A stretch of DNA of 64,000 nt from Rhinopithecus roxellana (Eukaryota; Chordata; Mammalia; Primates; Cercopithecidae), in contig NC_044560.1 of assembly GCF_007565055.1 (NCBI RefSeq), positions 48,507,030 through 48,571,029 on the forward strand, read 5' to 3'. Each line of letters begins with the position of its first letter. The stretch's first letter is position 1. The notes beneath the pieces were generated by a model. That model had not been told where the DNA came from and made no database searches. It was given only the letters and a program-made list of their open reading frames with translations. Positions 22,241 to 32,243 of this stretch are shown here, piece by piece. The position numbers were made by a program, and so were the translations under genes.

Positions 22241-22776
22241 CTCTGCCAAGCACTCACTCCTGCTGCCAACTCCAACTCTTTGTCTGCAGACAGTCTGTGC
22301 AGCCGACTAGGACCTGCCTCAAGCACCGCATCTGCCCGGGGCTCTTTCCCAGTATAGTTTCCTGCTCTCCAGCCCACCCCGGAGGATGTCACTTTCAGAT
22401 CCCTCTCCCAGTCCTCCACGACAGCTTCCTGTCAGTTGACTCTCCCCCACAAGTCTTTTTTGACAAATCTCAGAGATGCAACAGCTGGTCACCCTTCAAG
22501 ACTTCCACATGTCTCTGCTGCCACTTACACAGATTTCTTTCTTCCTTATTGATTTTTTTTTCCATTTCTACTCTTCTGTTTTGTGGGTAATCAACTAACA
22601 GTTTACAATCTCTTGTATTGCTCAGTTCTCTCCATTTAAAGTCCCTACCTTGTGGCAACTCCTGCACATATGGATTGTCCAATTATAAAATTACAAGGAA
22701 CAATAATAGATAATAATACATGACTCTGCTTACATTCTGTTTTACTGTTCAAAAAGTATTTGCACAAGCAGTTGCA
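22241..22776. other. Single-copy DNA with unexplained open frame
   Basis: This relatively GC-rich stretch holds a 126-codon plus frame (22210-22590), cysteine- and serine-rich and ending in a hydrophobic segment. Its start lies in the MIR-like piece. There is no Kozak-supported start, family match or intron evidence, so I do not call a gene. Confidence 0.4.
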
Positions 22777-22850
22777 TTATAACTTCTCTTATAACTTATA
22801 ACCGGTTATATAACTTATAACTTATAACTCGGTTATAACTTATAACCGAG
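22777..22850. repeat. TTATAAC cluster with palindromes
   Basis: Seven copies of TTATAAC occur in about 75 bp. Two perfect palindromes are embedded: TATAACCGGTTATA at 22797-22810, and a 23-bp hairpin at 22828-22850 with arms CTCGGTTATAA and TTATAACCGAG around a single C. Confidence 0.9.
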
Positions 22851-22938
22851 ATAAGCACCTGTTGCAAAGATTTAGTTTTAAATTTTTATGAAAGATCAAA
22901 TAACTTCAAAATAATAATCATAATGTCTATTTAATTTT

Positions 22939-23222
22939 TGTTTTTGAGCCAGAGCCTTGCTCTGTCACTCAGGCTGGAGTGCAGTGGCATGATCTCTGCT
23001 CACTGCAACCTCTGTCTCCCGGGTTCAAGCGATTCTCCTGCCTCAGCCTCCCCAGTAGCTGAGATTACAGGCTCCTGCCACCACCCCTGGTTACCTGTAT
23101 TTTTAGTAGACACGAGGTTTCACTATGTTGGCCAGGCTGATCTAGAACTCCTGATGTCAGGTTATCTGCCTGCCTTAGCCCCCAAAGTGCTGGGATTACA
23201 GGCATGAGCCATAACAACCGGG
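22939..23222 (-). mobile_element. AluS/J SINE
   Basis: A reverse Alu with a short, mutated T run. The 19-bp target duplication ATAATGTCTATTTAATTTT is perfect (22920-22938 and 23223-23241). Confidence 0.95.
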
Positions 23223-23504
23223 ATAATGTCTATTTAATTTTAAAAAGCATCCATGCACCCACCATCAAACTTATGAAATAGAATATTATCAGCTCCTCTG
23301 AGTACCCAGGAACCAGTTCTCTATCTCAGTGCCCCTCTTCCCTCCTCTCCCAGAAGTCATGGCCATCTGGATCTTTGTTTCTGAATGCCTTACTTTTCTT
23401 TGTAGTTTTAACACATATCATGTGTCCCTAAATAATTCACATATAGTTTTGTTTATTTTGAAAGATGGGATGTAAGTAAAATTATACCATTTGCATCTTC
23501 TCAA

Positions 23505-23838
23505 ACTGTGCTGTTTAACATGATGGCCGCCTGCCACCTGTGACTGAGTACCTGAAATGTGACTAGTCCCAATTAAGATGTCCTGCACATATAAAATTCA
23601 CATCAGATTTCCAAGATTTAGAACAAAAATAATGTCATATATATCATTAATATTTTCATATTAACTACATGTTGACATGATAATGGTGAACATATTACCT
23701 TAAATAAAATATACATTTATTGTTAAACTAATTTCACCTGTTTTTTCTTATGTTCTTAATATGGCTGCTAGAAATTTTACATTAAATATGCATCTCACAT
23801 TTGCAGCTCGCATCATATTTCTATTGGACAGAGCTACT
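23505..23838 (+). mobile_element. hAT-Charlie-type DNA transposon
   Basis: The ends are roughly inverted: CTGTGCTGTTTAACATGATGG at the left and CTATTGGACAGAGCT at the right, a family with TGTCCAA...TTGGACA termini. The body has GACTAGTCCCAATTAAGATG and AATTTCACCTGTTTTTTCTT. It is inserted into the L1 fossil. Confidence 0.6.
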
Positions 23839-24144
23839 CTGGAACTTGTATTTGTCTTAGTGCCTTCTTTATGAGGCTCATTTATATTACTGTCTATAGT
23901 AGTATTCACTGTGTGCTATAATGTGCTTTATTCCTCTATTCTATTGTTGGTAGATGTTTGGATTTGTTCCATTTATGAATACTGCTGATAGAATCAGCAA
24001 GAGTTTTCTAGAGTAATTCTAGGTCCTAGGGTTTGCACCTATTCATATCACTAGATAGATAAAATTGCTTTCAGAAGTGGTTATGCATTTTTCACTCCTA
24101 CCAGCAGTGTAGAATTCCCATGCTTTTTGTATCAGCGTCACCAC

Positions 24145-24341
24145 ACATTTTCTGTAAAGTGTCACATGGTAAATATTTTAGGCTTTAGCATCAAGAGGCA
24201 AAATAGAACAACTATTCTCCCTGAAAGGCTAATCGTCTTTTTAAACTCTTCATTTAAAAATGTAAAACCATTCCTGGCTCATGTGCTATACAAAAGCAGG
24301 TGGAAGGCCAGATTTGGCCTGTGGTTTGGAGTTCACCAACT
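24145..24341 (+). mobile_element. hAT-type nonautonomous DNA transposon
   Basis: TTTTCTGTAAAGTGTCACAT, GGTAAATATTTTAGGCTTTA, AAAATGTAAAACCATTCCTG, GCCAGATTTGGCCTGTGG and a GTTCACCAACTT end match the hAT family whose ends read GGTCGGCAAACT. The middle is shortened. It is inserted into the same L1 fossil. Confidence 0.75.
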
Positions 24342-24560
24342 TTGTCTCTACCTGCTTGTCACCACTTAATATTGTCAGTCTTTAAGTTTAGCCCATCTTA
24401 TGAATGCAAAGTGATGTTTCACTGTGTTTTTAATTTTCATCACCCTGATTACAAAGGAGGATGAACATCACTTCACTGGTTTATTGACTTGTGATGTTTC
24501 CTTTTCTTCAAAGATGTTGGTTTAATTCTGTGGCCCTTTTTATTAATCTGGTATCATTTC

Positions 24561-24904
24561 ATAGGCAATGGAACTGCATTTGCCTGAAAGGACAGACTAT
24601 GTGAATGTTCTAAGATCCCATAGCTGCAAGGAACAAAATGTAGACCTATCCTTTTTCCTCTAATTATAATGTCTTTGATGCTCTCTTTAAAAACAAATTA
24701 ACCAAACACTCTAATACTATTATAGTGATTTACAATCTTATTTGATACTACTATTCATTTTACAGGTAAAGGTCTTTTCTTCTTAGATTCTAATAGATTT
24801 TATAATGCCTGTTTGGATAAGGGTAGTAACATTTGTATGATTTGAGGTAAGCTTTAGAAGCATCATATTGCTTAGAATGTGTAGCTGATTTTCTCATTGC
24901 CGAT
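24561..24904. other. Single-copy DNA, no gene seen
   Basis: AT-rich. A TTCATTTTACAGGTAAAGG piece near 24754 could be a MIR trace, but it is too short to call. Confidence 0.35.
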
Positions 24905-25375
24905 TTCGCACACTGTGTCTTATCTAGTCTCCATTTCTTCCTAATCAAGAAAGCCTAACTATATATGGACAGTACTTTGCCCAGCTGAAAAGCCTGGTTT
25001 CCCAGGCTGTCTTGCACCTTGTGATAGCTATTTAACATACATGGAAGTTCATTAAGTGGTACTTCTGGAAATCATTTAGTTCCCCTGATACAAGGGAATA
25101 CATTCAAGGAGCACTATTTGGTTCCACCTCTACTTCTGCCTGGAGTTTAGCCTCATGCTCAACAGTGCAGGAGTCAATTTCAATCACAGAAGCTAGAAAG
25201 TTCCTGGATTATCAGTGGCTTCGTGAGCACCTGCACTAGCCTTGGGCTACCTCTGGATGTCTTATTACCAGAAGAAAATAAAGCCTCTTCTACTGAAATA
25301 AGTTGTTGTAGTCAGGCTTTTGCCAAAGTAGCTAAAGACACTCTAATTGATGAAGGCAGAAACATGGGCTTGCAG
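24905..25375 (+). mobile_element. Old solo LTR, ERVL-like
   Basis: GGACAGTACTTTGCCCAGCT, GGTTTCCCAGGCTGTCTTGC, an AAATAAAGCCTCTTCTACTG polyadenylation segment and an end reading AAGTAGCTAAAGACACTCTA resemble an old mammalian LTR. The family is not named. No internal region is present. Confidence 0.5.
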
Positions 25376-25689
25376 AAGGTCTAACTTATGTTTGAATCAC
25401 TTTTAGTGACTATTTTTTTCAGGAAAAAAATAAATTCCAGAGAAGATACATCATATGAAGTCTTAAAAATGTTTATAGAATTATCATGTATTTGCAGAAA
25501 ACATTTCCCATTTCCCTGACAGCATTTCACTCTGTAAAAACTAGGAAACTAGGCTGTAATATAAAAGATCACTGCTACTTAGTTTTTTGTCTTCAGTTAC
25601 TGATGAAATGAATTAAAGAAGGCTGAAAGAAGTATATTTGTAGAATCTAGGAAGAGGCCATGGGTCACCATCTATAATCGCAGAAAGAG
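25376..25689. other. Single-copy DNA, no gene seen
   Basis: No repeat or gene was recognised. Confidence 0.35.
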
Positions 25690-25835
25690 ATAAGCATGGT
25701 ATGGGAGATAAAGTATGGGATTTTGAAGTTGATTAGACAGACTTGTATTCAAATCTAAACTGAGTCGTTTAGCAGCTGTTAGGTCTTTGGCTTTCTGAGA
25801 TTTATTTAGACAGAGCTGTCATAAGGATTAAAGGC
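25690..25835 (+). mobile_element. MIR SINE fragment
   Basis: AGCATGGTATGGGAGATAAA, TTAGACAGACTTGTATTC, AAATCTAAACTGAGTCGTT and GTCATAAGGATTAAAGG fit the MIR order. Confidence 0.65.
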
Positions 25836-25987
25836 CTTTTCAATACCCATTACTTCTCTTAGGTCCTCTTCTTCTGAGACTGATTTTGGTAAAACAAGCT
25901 TATAATGAATGAAGAATAATTAATGCTAGACACAGTACATCCTGAAATGAATTGCAAATAGTTTTAAGAATCCTTGGTAATTAAATG

Positions 25988-26124
25988 ATTCAGTTAAAAA
26001 ATAAAGAAACATATTGATTGTTCTTTAGCCTTAATCTTTGCTGTTTCTGGTACTTGGCAGACTAGTATAACAATCACACCATCAACTACCCCTCCACATA
26101 CACAGATCACCTCACTACATCTTC
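25988..26124 (+). repeat. Inverted repeat, left arm (137 bp)
   Basis: This arm is the reverse complement of 27994-28131. Aligned by eye there are 10 substitutions and one 1-base gap over 137 bp, about 92-93% identity. The arm begins ATTCAGTTAAAAAATAAAG and ends CACCTCACTACATCTTC. It does not match any repeat family I recognise. An L2 3' end follows at about 26180. Confidence 0.9.
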
Positions 26125-26179
26125 TAGTCCCCACTCATTCTTCTAGTTTCAGCACTGATTTCACTCCTCACGGGACACT

Positions 26180-26406
26180 TGGTCTGAAACTCTCCAATAC
26201 CCCTCCTTTTCATATTGTCTTTATTCCTGATTTGTATCCTCATTGATTGCACTGTAATCGCTTGCTTACTTGCTGTTTTCTTCCCTAGACTGGGAACTGC
26301 CTGAAGGCAGGGAGCATGTTTAAGTCACCATCTTATCCCTAGTACCAAACACAGTTTCTAACACAGTAGATGTTTAATAAATACTTCTTGAATGAGTGAG
26401 TGAATG
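26180..26406 (+). mobile_element. L2 LINE 3' end
   Basis: TCCCTAGACTGGGAACTGCC, TGAAGGCAGGGAGCATG, TATCCCTAGTACCAAACAC and AGATGTTTAATAAATACTTC, then TTGAATGAGTGAGTGAATG, are the classic L2 3' tail including its short tandem end. Confidence 0.88.
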
Positions 26407-26594
26407 TTTGACTTCTTGATGCCAGGTATGGTTTGGTCCACTTGTATGCAAGGTCAATCCAACTGGATTGCAACCAAAACAGTTCAAATACAATCACGTG
26501 CACTGGGAATCCCATTTGTGGAATAATCATATAACTGAAGACAATAACATTGTATGAAGCCTTGAAAAAACAGAGACAAAGAGTAATAATGTGA

Positions 26595-26909
26595 GGCCAG
26601 GCGGGGTGGCTCATGCCTGTAATACCAGCGCTTTGAGAGGCTGAGGCAGGTGGATCACCTGAGGTGAGGAGTTCAAGACCAGCCTGGTCAACATAGCGAA
26701 ACCCTGTTTCTACTAAAAGTACAAAATTAGCTGGGTGTGGTGGTGCACACCTGTAATCCCAGCTGCTTGGGAGGCTGAAGCAGAAGAATCGCTTGAACCC
26801 GGGAGGAGGAGGTTGCAGTGAGCTAAGATCGCACCACTGCACTCCAGCCTGGGCAACGAGAGGGAAACTCCACCTCAAAAAAAAAAAAAAAAAAAAAGAA
26901 AAAAAAAGG
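26595..26909 (+). mobile_element. AluS SINE
   Basis: A full-length Alu with a long A tail interrupted by G. The target duplication is imperfect: ACAAAGAGTAATAATGTG before and ACAAAGAGTAAAGAATGTG after. The 211-codon minus frame at 26339-26974 reads through its antisense strand and is not a gene. Confidence 0.95.
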
Positions 26910-26934
26910 ACAACAACAAAGAGTAAAGAATGTG

Positions 26935-27952
26935 CCTGTGTTCCTCCATTCTCCATCACTCCAGCACTTTTCACAGGAATGGGAGCTCTTACTCAAAGAA
27001 ACATCAAGGAGAATACAGCAACAGTGCCCTTAGAATCTAGGACCTTTAGTTAAAGAGCAATATTTCCTTGGAAGTATTTCTGGAGCACAACAATCAGATA
27101 CTAAGGAACAAACGTGCTATTGGCAGGCTTGATCCATATAGTAATATAATATTTGTATGAATATAATAAAGTCATATAAATAAAATAAGTAAATACAAAT
27201 ATTTATATTTATAAATCTTTATAAAAATAGATATAAAATAAAATGTTGTTTTATAGTTTAACATATTAATATTTACACATTCATAGATTGTTTCATGTTT
27301 AAATGTTTGGTGAATTAACAGGGAGTAACTTTCTTACAATGGCCTCAATCAGAATTCTAAGCTGAAGAGTCCTATAAACACAGAGATCTTCAACACCTCC
27401 TCTATCCTGGTTACCCAAAGACCCTTCTCAACCAGATAACAATTAAGTATGGTAATATATTAATATAGGCAGAAATAAGTGTGTTAAATTTGGGAATAAA
27501 GAATTGATCATGCACAAGAAACTTAAGAATTCCTGATAAATATATGCTGTTAGGAAATGTCTGAGGAAGAAACGTTTTTGATGAACTTGGTATGTTTTAT
27601 CTCTAGAGGAATAACAATGGAGCCAGAACAGTAATAAGAGGAAAGCCTTGGAGATCTCACATCTTTCAAAATAAATTTCCACTGAAATGAGGAGCTACAT
27701 GTTAAAAGAAAACAAAACAGTAAATGTGGTAGATTTAAAAAGTCATATCAGAAGGGGAAGCCTTTCTAAGTTTAAAAGCACCTTAGTCAGGAACAAGAAC
27801 AAAATAGTGAAAAAATAGTGAATACAGAAAGGTATTTAAGTTAATACGACCTATTTTTATTTCATTAAGATGGCAATTACAGCCAGTAATAAAAGTTTTG
27901 GGGGAAATATAAATCTCGTCGTAAGGTATTTTACCAAAATGAATTTTAAATA
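26935..27952. other. AT-rich single-copy DNA
   Basis: 27140-27290 is extremely AT-rich (ATATTTATATTTATAAATC and similar). No gene was recognised; the 79-codon minus frame at 27443-27682 has no family signature. This is part of the spacer between the inverted arms. Confidence 0.4.
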
Positions 27953-27993
27953 GATACATATATGATATATATAATAATCATATATATATATAT
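27953..27993. repeat. TA-rich microsatellite
   Basis: Degenerate ATATATGATATATATAAT units end in a TATATATATATATG run that directly abuts the right inverted arm. Confidence 0.85.
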
Positions 27994-28131
27994 GAAGAGT
28001 TTAGTGAGGTGATCTGTGCATTTGGAGGGGTAGTTGGTGGTGTGGTTGTTGTATTAGTCTGCCAAGTACCAGAAACGACAAAGATTAAGGCTAAAGAACA
28101 ATCAATATGTTTCTTTATTTTTTAACTTAAT
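27994..28131 (-). repeat. Inverted repeat, right arm (138 bp)
   Basis: Reverse complement of 25988-26124. It starts GAAGAGTTTAGTGAGGTGAT and ends at TTTTTAACTTAAT. There is no matching A tail, target duplication or terminal motif at either edge, so it does not look like a simple transposon insertion. The two arms enclose 1,869 bp. Confidence 0.9.
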
Positions 28132-28567
28132 AATATATTAACATGCAAGATGAGAAATAAATTGTGCATAGAAATAAGTATCATAAACAAAGTTAAAAGG
28201 AAACTACTAATTAAGAATATTTTTTCACCACTTTAGATGCAGCTTTAATTATACTACTTAAAATATACTCATAGATAAAAATAGAATAAATCAATTTTGA
28301 GAAATGATCAAAGGACATGACTCTGTGGTTCTCAGGAAAAAAATTAAGAAGAATTCTAAATGACCTTAGGATCTATGAGTAGATGTTCAATCATACACAT
28401 AATTAGGGGGATGAAAGTGAAATCAGGATAACTTCTTTTACCTAGAATAAAAAGCTTGATAAAACCATTCTTAGCTAAAGAATAGGGAGACAGGTACTCA
28501 GCAATGTTTAAGTCAAATTAGTATAATCGTAGCAAAGGGAAATTGAGCCATTCCTATTTTTTTTTAA
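28132..28567. other. AT-rich single-copy DNA
   Basis: No repeat or gene was recognised. Confidence 0.35.
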
Positions 28568-28682
28568 ATGGGTACTAGGCTTAATACCTGTGATGAAATA
28601 ATCTGCATAACAAACCCCCATGACACAAGTTTACCTATGTAACAAATCTGCACATGTACCCCTGAACTTAAAAGTGTAAGAA
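28568..28682 (+). mobile_element. L1 3'-UTR end, short copy
   Basis: GGGTACTAGGCTTAATACC, AAACCCCCATGACACAAG, TTTACCTATGTAACAAATC and TGCACATGTACCCCTGAAC form the end of a primate-age L1. Nothing upstream of the 3' UTR is kept. Confidence 0.85.
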
Positions 28683-28929
28683 AGTGCATACATGTCTTTT
28701 GACTTGGCAATTTCATTTTTAGAAATTTTGACTGCTGCTGTAACAGATGTGTTCACGCATGTAAAAGATAAATTAACAAAGATGTTTATTGAAGTCTTGC
28801 ATGAAATAGATGATAACTGACAGCAATGTAAATGTCAATGAATAAGACAAATTGTGGTACATCCATAATATGTGATATTATACTGCTATAAAAAAGAACG
28901 AAGTTTTTAAAAAATTAACATATACCTGT

Positions 28930-29115
28930 CTTATGCTTATTATGTGACGTTTAATCTTCATAACAATTTTATGAAGCAGGTACTACTATTATATCCATTT
29001 TAAAGATGAGCAAACTGAGGTTAAATAATATGCTCAAGGTTGCAAAAGCTATTATGTGTTGAAGTCAGAATTCAGTCTTGGCAGCCTATCTCTAGAATCT
29101 GTCCTAATCACAAAA
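28930..29115 (-). mobile_element. MIR SINE
   Basis: Reverse MIR: TATTATGTGACGTTTAATC, TTCATAACAATTTTATGAAG, AGGTACTACTATTATATCC, AAGATGAGCAAACTGAGG and AGCTATTATGTGTTGAAG. It lies within the old L1. Confidence 0.8.
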
Positions 29116-29543
29116 TATGCTGCCTATGACAATTATATTGCTCAGGTATACTTTTCTATAACAGTGCAGAATACGATTATCATAAGCCCATTTGTATTAA
29201 ATACATCCATATACATATACGCTTGTGAAGCAATCAATACTTCTGGAAAGATACACAAGCAACCAGTAACAGCAGGTATCTCTAAGTACTATGTAGGTAA
29301 CATTTGCATTTGTTGTTATAGCAAAATATTGGTAATAACTCAACTCTGAAAATATTTAGGCTATAATATAATGGAATTATTGTGGCCATTAAATTTTTTG
29401 CTTAAAAGAATTCATAGCAATGGAGAAAATACTTGTATTATTATATTAACACAAAAACAACATATATAATATGTTCATGACTATATTATATTGAAAAAGT
29501 ATACTTAAAATTGTTACAGTAAAAAATGCACAAAAAATGACAT

Positions 29544-29849
29544 GGCTGGGGGTGGTGCCTCATGCCTGCAATCCCAGCACTTTGAGAGGCTGATGCAGGC
29601 AGATCATGAGTTCAGGAGATCGAGACCATCTTGGCTAACATTGTGAAACCCCATCTCTACTAAAAATATGAAAAATTACCTGGGCATGGTGGCATGTGCC
29701 TGTAGTCCCAGCTACTGGGGAGGCTGAGGCAGGAGAATCATTTGAACCTGGGAGACAGAGGTTGCAGTGACCTGAGATCATGCCACTGCACTCCAGCCTG
29801 GGCAACAGAGGGAGACTCCGTCTCAGGAAAAAAAAAAAAAAAAAAAAAA
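29544..29849 (+). mobile_element. AluSc/AluY SINE
   Basis: A full-length Alu with GAGTTCAGGAGATCGAGACC (a Sc/Y-like segment) and an A tail of 25 or more. AAAAAATGACAT before and AAAAAAGACAT after are the probable target duplication. It is inserted in the L1M 3' UTR. Confidence 0.95.
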
Positions 29850-29975
29850 AAAGACATTAGTCATTTGGGGGTAGTCTAAGGGTTTTCCAGCTTTCTACAT
29901 TTTTATATTTCTGAATGTTTTATATGTACTTCATGTAGTGTAAAATACATTCTATTTACAAAAATAATGTCACCA

Positions 29976-31289
29976 ACTCTGGGAAAAGCAGACTTAGAAG
30001 GCTGAGGGTTGGCCTTGGGACTATAGTAATGTCATTAAGATCTATTAAAGATGGTATTTGGCCAGAGGATTTCAGCAATACCTGGCTCCCACTCCCCACT
30101 TTGGTCCTATTGTAAGAGACCCCTCCCCTCAACGTCTTGGGGAGGGGAGGGGAATATATTTATAAGGAACTATGGCTATGCCTTGAAACGCCTAATAAAA
30201 ATCCATTAAATGGAAAAAGAAAACCCAGGGCTAACATAAAGCATCACAGAAAATTCACACTAAATTAAAACCGTATGTGTTGGACGATATTGGTCTAGAA
30301 GATCATCAGAACAAAGGAAAGGCCACAGCACAAGAAGGTTGAAGAAGGAACTTTCTCCATGTTCCTTGTCAAAGGTTCTAAGATAGGTTCTGGCATTAAT
30401 TGTGCCACTTTGTTACATTACTTACTAGAGCAGCATATGGCTGTTTTGTTAAAGCCACATAGACACGCGTCTGCTCAGATAAATTAATGTTCCTATCTCA
30501 ACTGGATGATTTGGCAGGAATAACACACTCTGCAGCCAATGTGTAGACTGACCCACGCAACTCCCCAACTGAAGGAGCTGAAGTGGAACATTATATATTA
30601 CGCATATACGTGGTTAAAGGCAGTACACTTTCTTTTAAAAATTTTTCATAACAACATCTATTGATTTTTACCTAGCGTGCAATTTAATGCATTTGTGTTA
30701 GAATTTGAAAATGCAGGAGAGGCTCTGGGAAATGGTGCACAAATTGAGAAGGAGGACAAGATGTTTGTTTTAAATGAACAGAGTAAGATAATAGGCATCT
30801 CACTACTTACTAAAAAAGGAGACTTTGTTCAAAAGATGGGATGCAGGTGCACACACACACACATACACATTATACTTTTATGTACATGTACCATTTTCTG
30901 ACTGTCTGGTTACCCTGAAAGTTTAAAAAGCTTTCTAGGTCTATATTATTGGAGAGTAAACAAAACGTATTTTGTATTAGGACTATTTTTTATCCCTGTC
31001 TGACGATTCCAATTCTTTCTGTAATTATCACTGGTATCAGCTTAAGGTGTCCTCTATTCCTTTACTCAAGAGAGTATCAAAGTAAGCTGTGGTGTCAGTG
31101 TTTTGCAGTTATCTATTCTACTATACGCAAGAAATTGCAGCATGCCCCCTCTGATTTGCATGGGAAACACTATATAACTATAACTAAATGTATTTGCCAT
31201 GTAGAGTGTATGAACTGGGAGACATAGTTATATTTCAATAGGAGCACAAATTCTAGTATCAAGCTTCTACTATTATACCCCACTACAGG
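29976..31289. other. Single-copy DNA with a GC hairpin
   Basis: A perfect 9-bp stem CCCCTCCCC (30120-30128) and GGGGAGGGG (30139-30147) surrounds a 10-base loop. A TATATTTATAA stretch and an AATAAA (30194-30199) follow it, which could be an old LTR end but is not assignable. Frames of 74 and 92 codons have no signature. Confidence 0.4.
30850..30868. repeat. Short CA microsatellite
   Basis: CACACACACACACATACAC, about eight dinucleotide units. Confidence 0.85.
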
Positions 31290-31500
31290 ATAGCAAAATG
31301 GTTAAAATAATGGACTTTCAAGTCGTTCAGACCTTGAGTTCAAATTCTCACCCCTTTCCTTACCAGCTGTATGATTTTGGGTTGTCCCTTTATTCTCTGA
31401 GCCTGATCCCTCCTTGGTAAAAGGAGGATAAGTATCAAGGTTAAATGCAATGATATACAATCATCAAAATGACTGGCACATATTGATAATTCAGAGACAG
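31290..31500 (+). mobile_element. MIR SINE, near full length
   Basis: ACAGGATAGCAAAATGGTTA, ATGGACTTTCAAGTCG, GAGTTCAAATTCTCACCCC, TTACCAGCTGTATGATTTTG, AAAAGGAGGATAAGTATC and AAAATGACTGGCACATA follow MIR from its first bases to its tail. Confidence 0.88.
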
Positions 31501-31932
31501 AGTAAAAGGCCGGGGTGGTGGGCACAGCACATTGAAGAGTAGGGTTAGTGAGAGTCATATGAGCCTGGAAAGTTCGTGACCATGTTCAGGATTCTCAGCT
31601 TTAAGGATTTGACTATCCTTAAACTTGGTTTAATAAACATGTTAAGAATTTTTAATGCAACCTTAAGGGCATCAAGAAGGTACCCTTAACCTACAGACAC
31701 ATTCTTAAAAGTCTGCTTTCAAGGAATGTTTAAAAGGTACCTAATGTGCAGTAACACTTTTCTAGGCACTATGGAATACAAGACAGTCAATCAGTCAGAG
31801 AATCTGCTCTCAAGCTGTCTGAAATTCAATTCTACTAAAAATTCCAATTTTACACCATATTAAGCATTTTGATGCCAAGTAAGACATCACTTCCCAGTAA
31901 GTTTAGATCTACATTTTAAAACTAGTTTTTAA
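31501..31932. other. Single-copy DNA, no gene seen
   Basis: No repeat or gene was recognised. Confidence 0.35.
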
Positions 31933-32194
31933 CTTTGGGAGGCTGAGGCGGATGGGTCACAAGGTCAAGAGATGGAGACCATTCTGGCCAACATGGTGAA
32001 ACCCCGTCTCTGCTAAAAATACAGAAATTAGCCGGGTGTGGTGGCATGCACCTGTAGTCCCAGCTACTGGGGAGGCTGAGGCAGGAGAATTGCTTGAAAC
32101 CAGAGGCAGACGTTGCAGTGAGCCGAGATCACGCCACTGCACTCCAACCTGGCAACAGAGCAAGACTCTGTCTCAAAACAACAACAACAACAAG

Positions 32195-32226
<32 letters not shown>

Positions 32227-32232
32227 AAACCC
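31933..32232 (+). mobile_element. 5'-truncated Alu with CAA-repeat tail
   Basis: It starts at CTTTGGGAGGCTGAGG, so about 40 bases of the head are missing. The tail evolved into ACAACAACAA units (about 32177-32225). The 11-bp duplication CTAGTTTTTAA (31922-31932) and CTAATTTTTAA (32233-32243) shows the truncation was present at insertion. Confidence 0.93.
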
Positions 32233-32243
32233 CTAATTTTTAA

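Larger units (their letters stand above)
23280..24560 (-). mobile_element. Old L1 (L1M-type) fossil, interrupted
   Basis: The plus strand reads as reversed L1 3'-UTR and ORF2 end: CTTTGTAGTTTTAACACAT, then ATTCCTCTATTCTATTG and GGATTTGTTCCATTTATGAA, TTTCACTCCTACCAGCAGTG, TATTGTCAGTCTTTAAG and TTTTTAATTTTCATCACCCT. Two hAT elements (23505-23838, 24145-24341) interrupt it, and the L1 reading resumes after each. Confidence 0.7.
28690..29975 (+). mobile_element. Old L1 (L1M-type), ORF2 end and 3' UTR
   Basis: TTGACTTGGCAATTTCATTT, AATTGTGGTACATCCATAA and ATTATACTGCTATAAAAAAG are the end of ORF2. After a MIR block it continues as 3' UTR (GGAAAGATACACAAGCAACC, GCAGGTATCTCTAAG). After the Alu it ends with CTACATTTTTATATTTCTG. 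The frame is wholly degraded. Confidence 0.65.

Noticed and set aside
26339..26974. 211-codon minus-strand open frame
   Set aside because: It reads through the antisense of the AluS at 26595-26909, with the usual Alu-derived peptide words (SSWDYR, VETGF). Not a gene.
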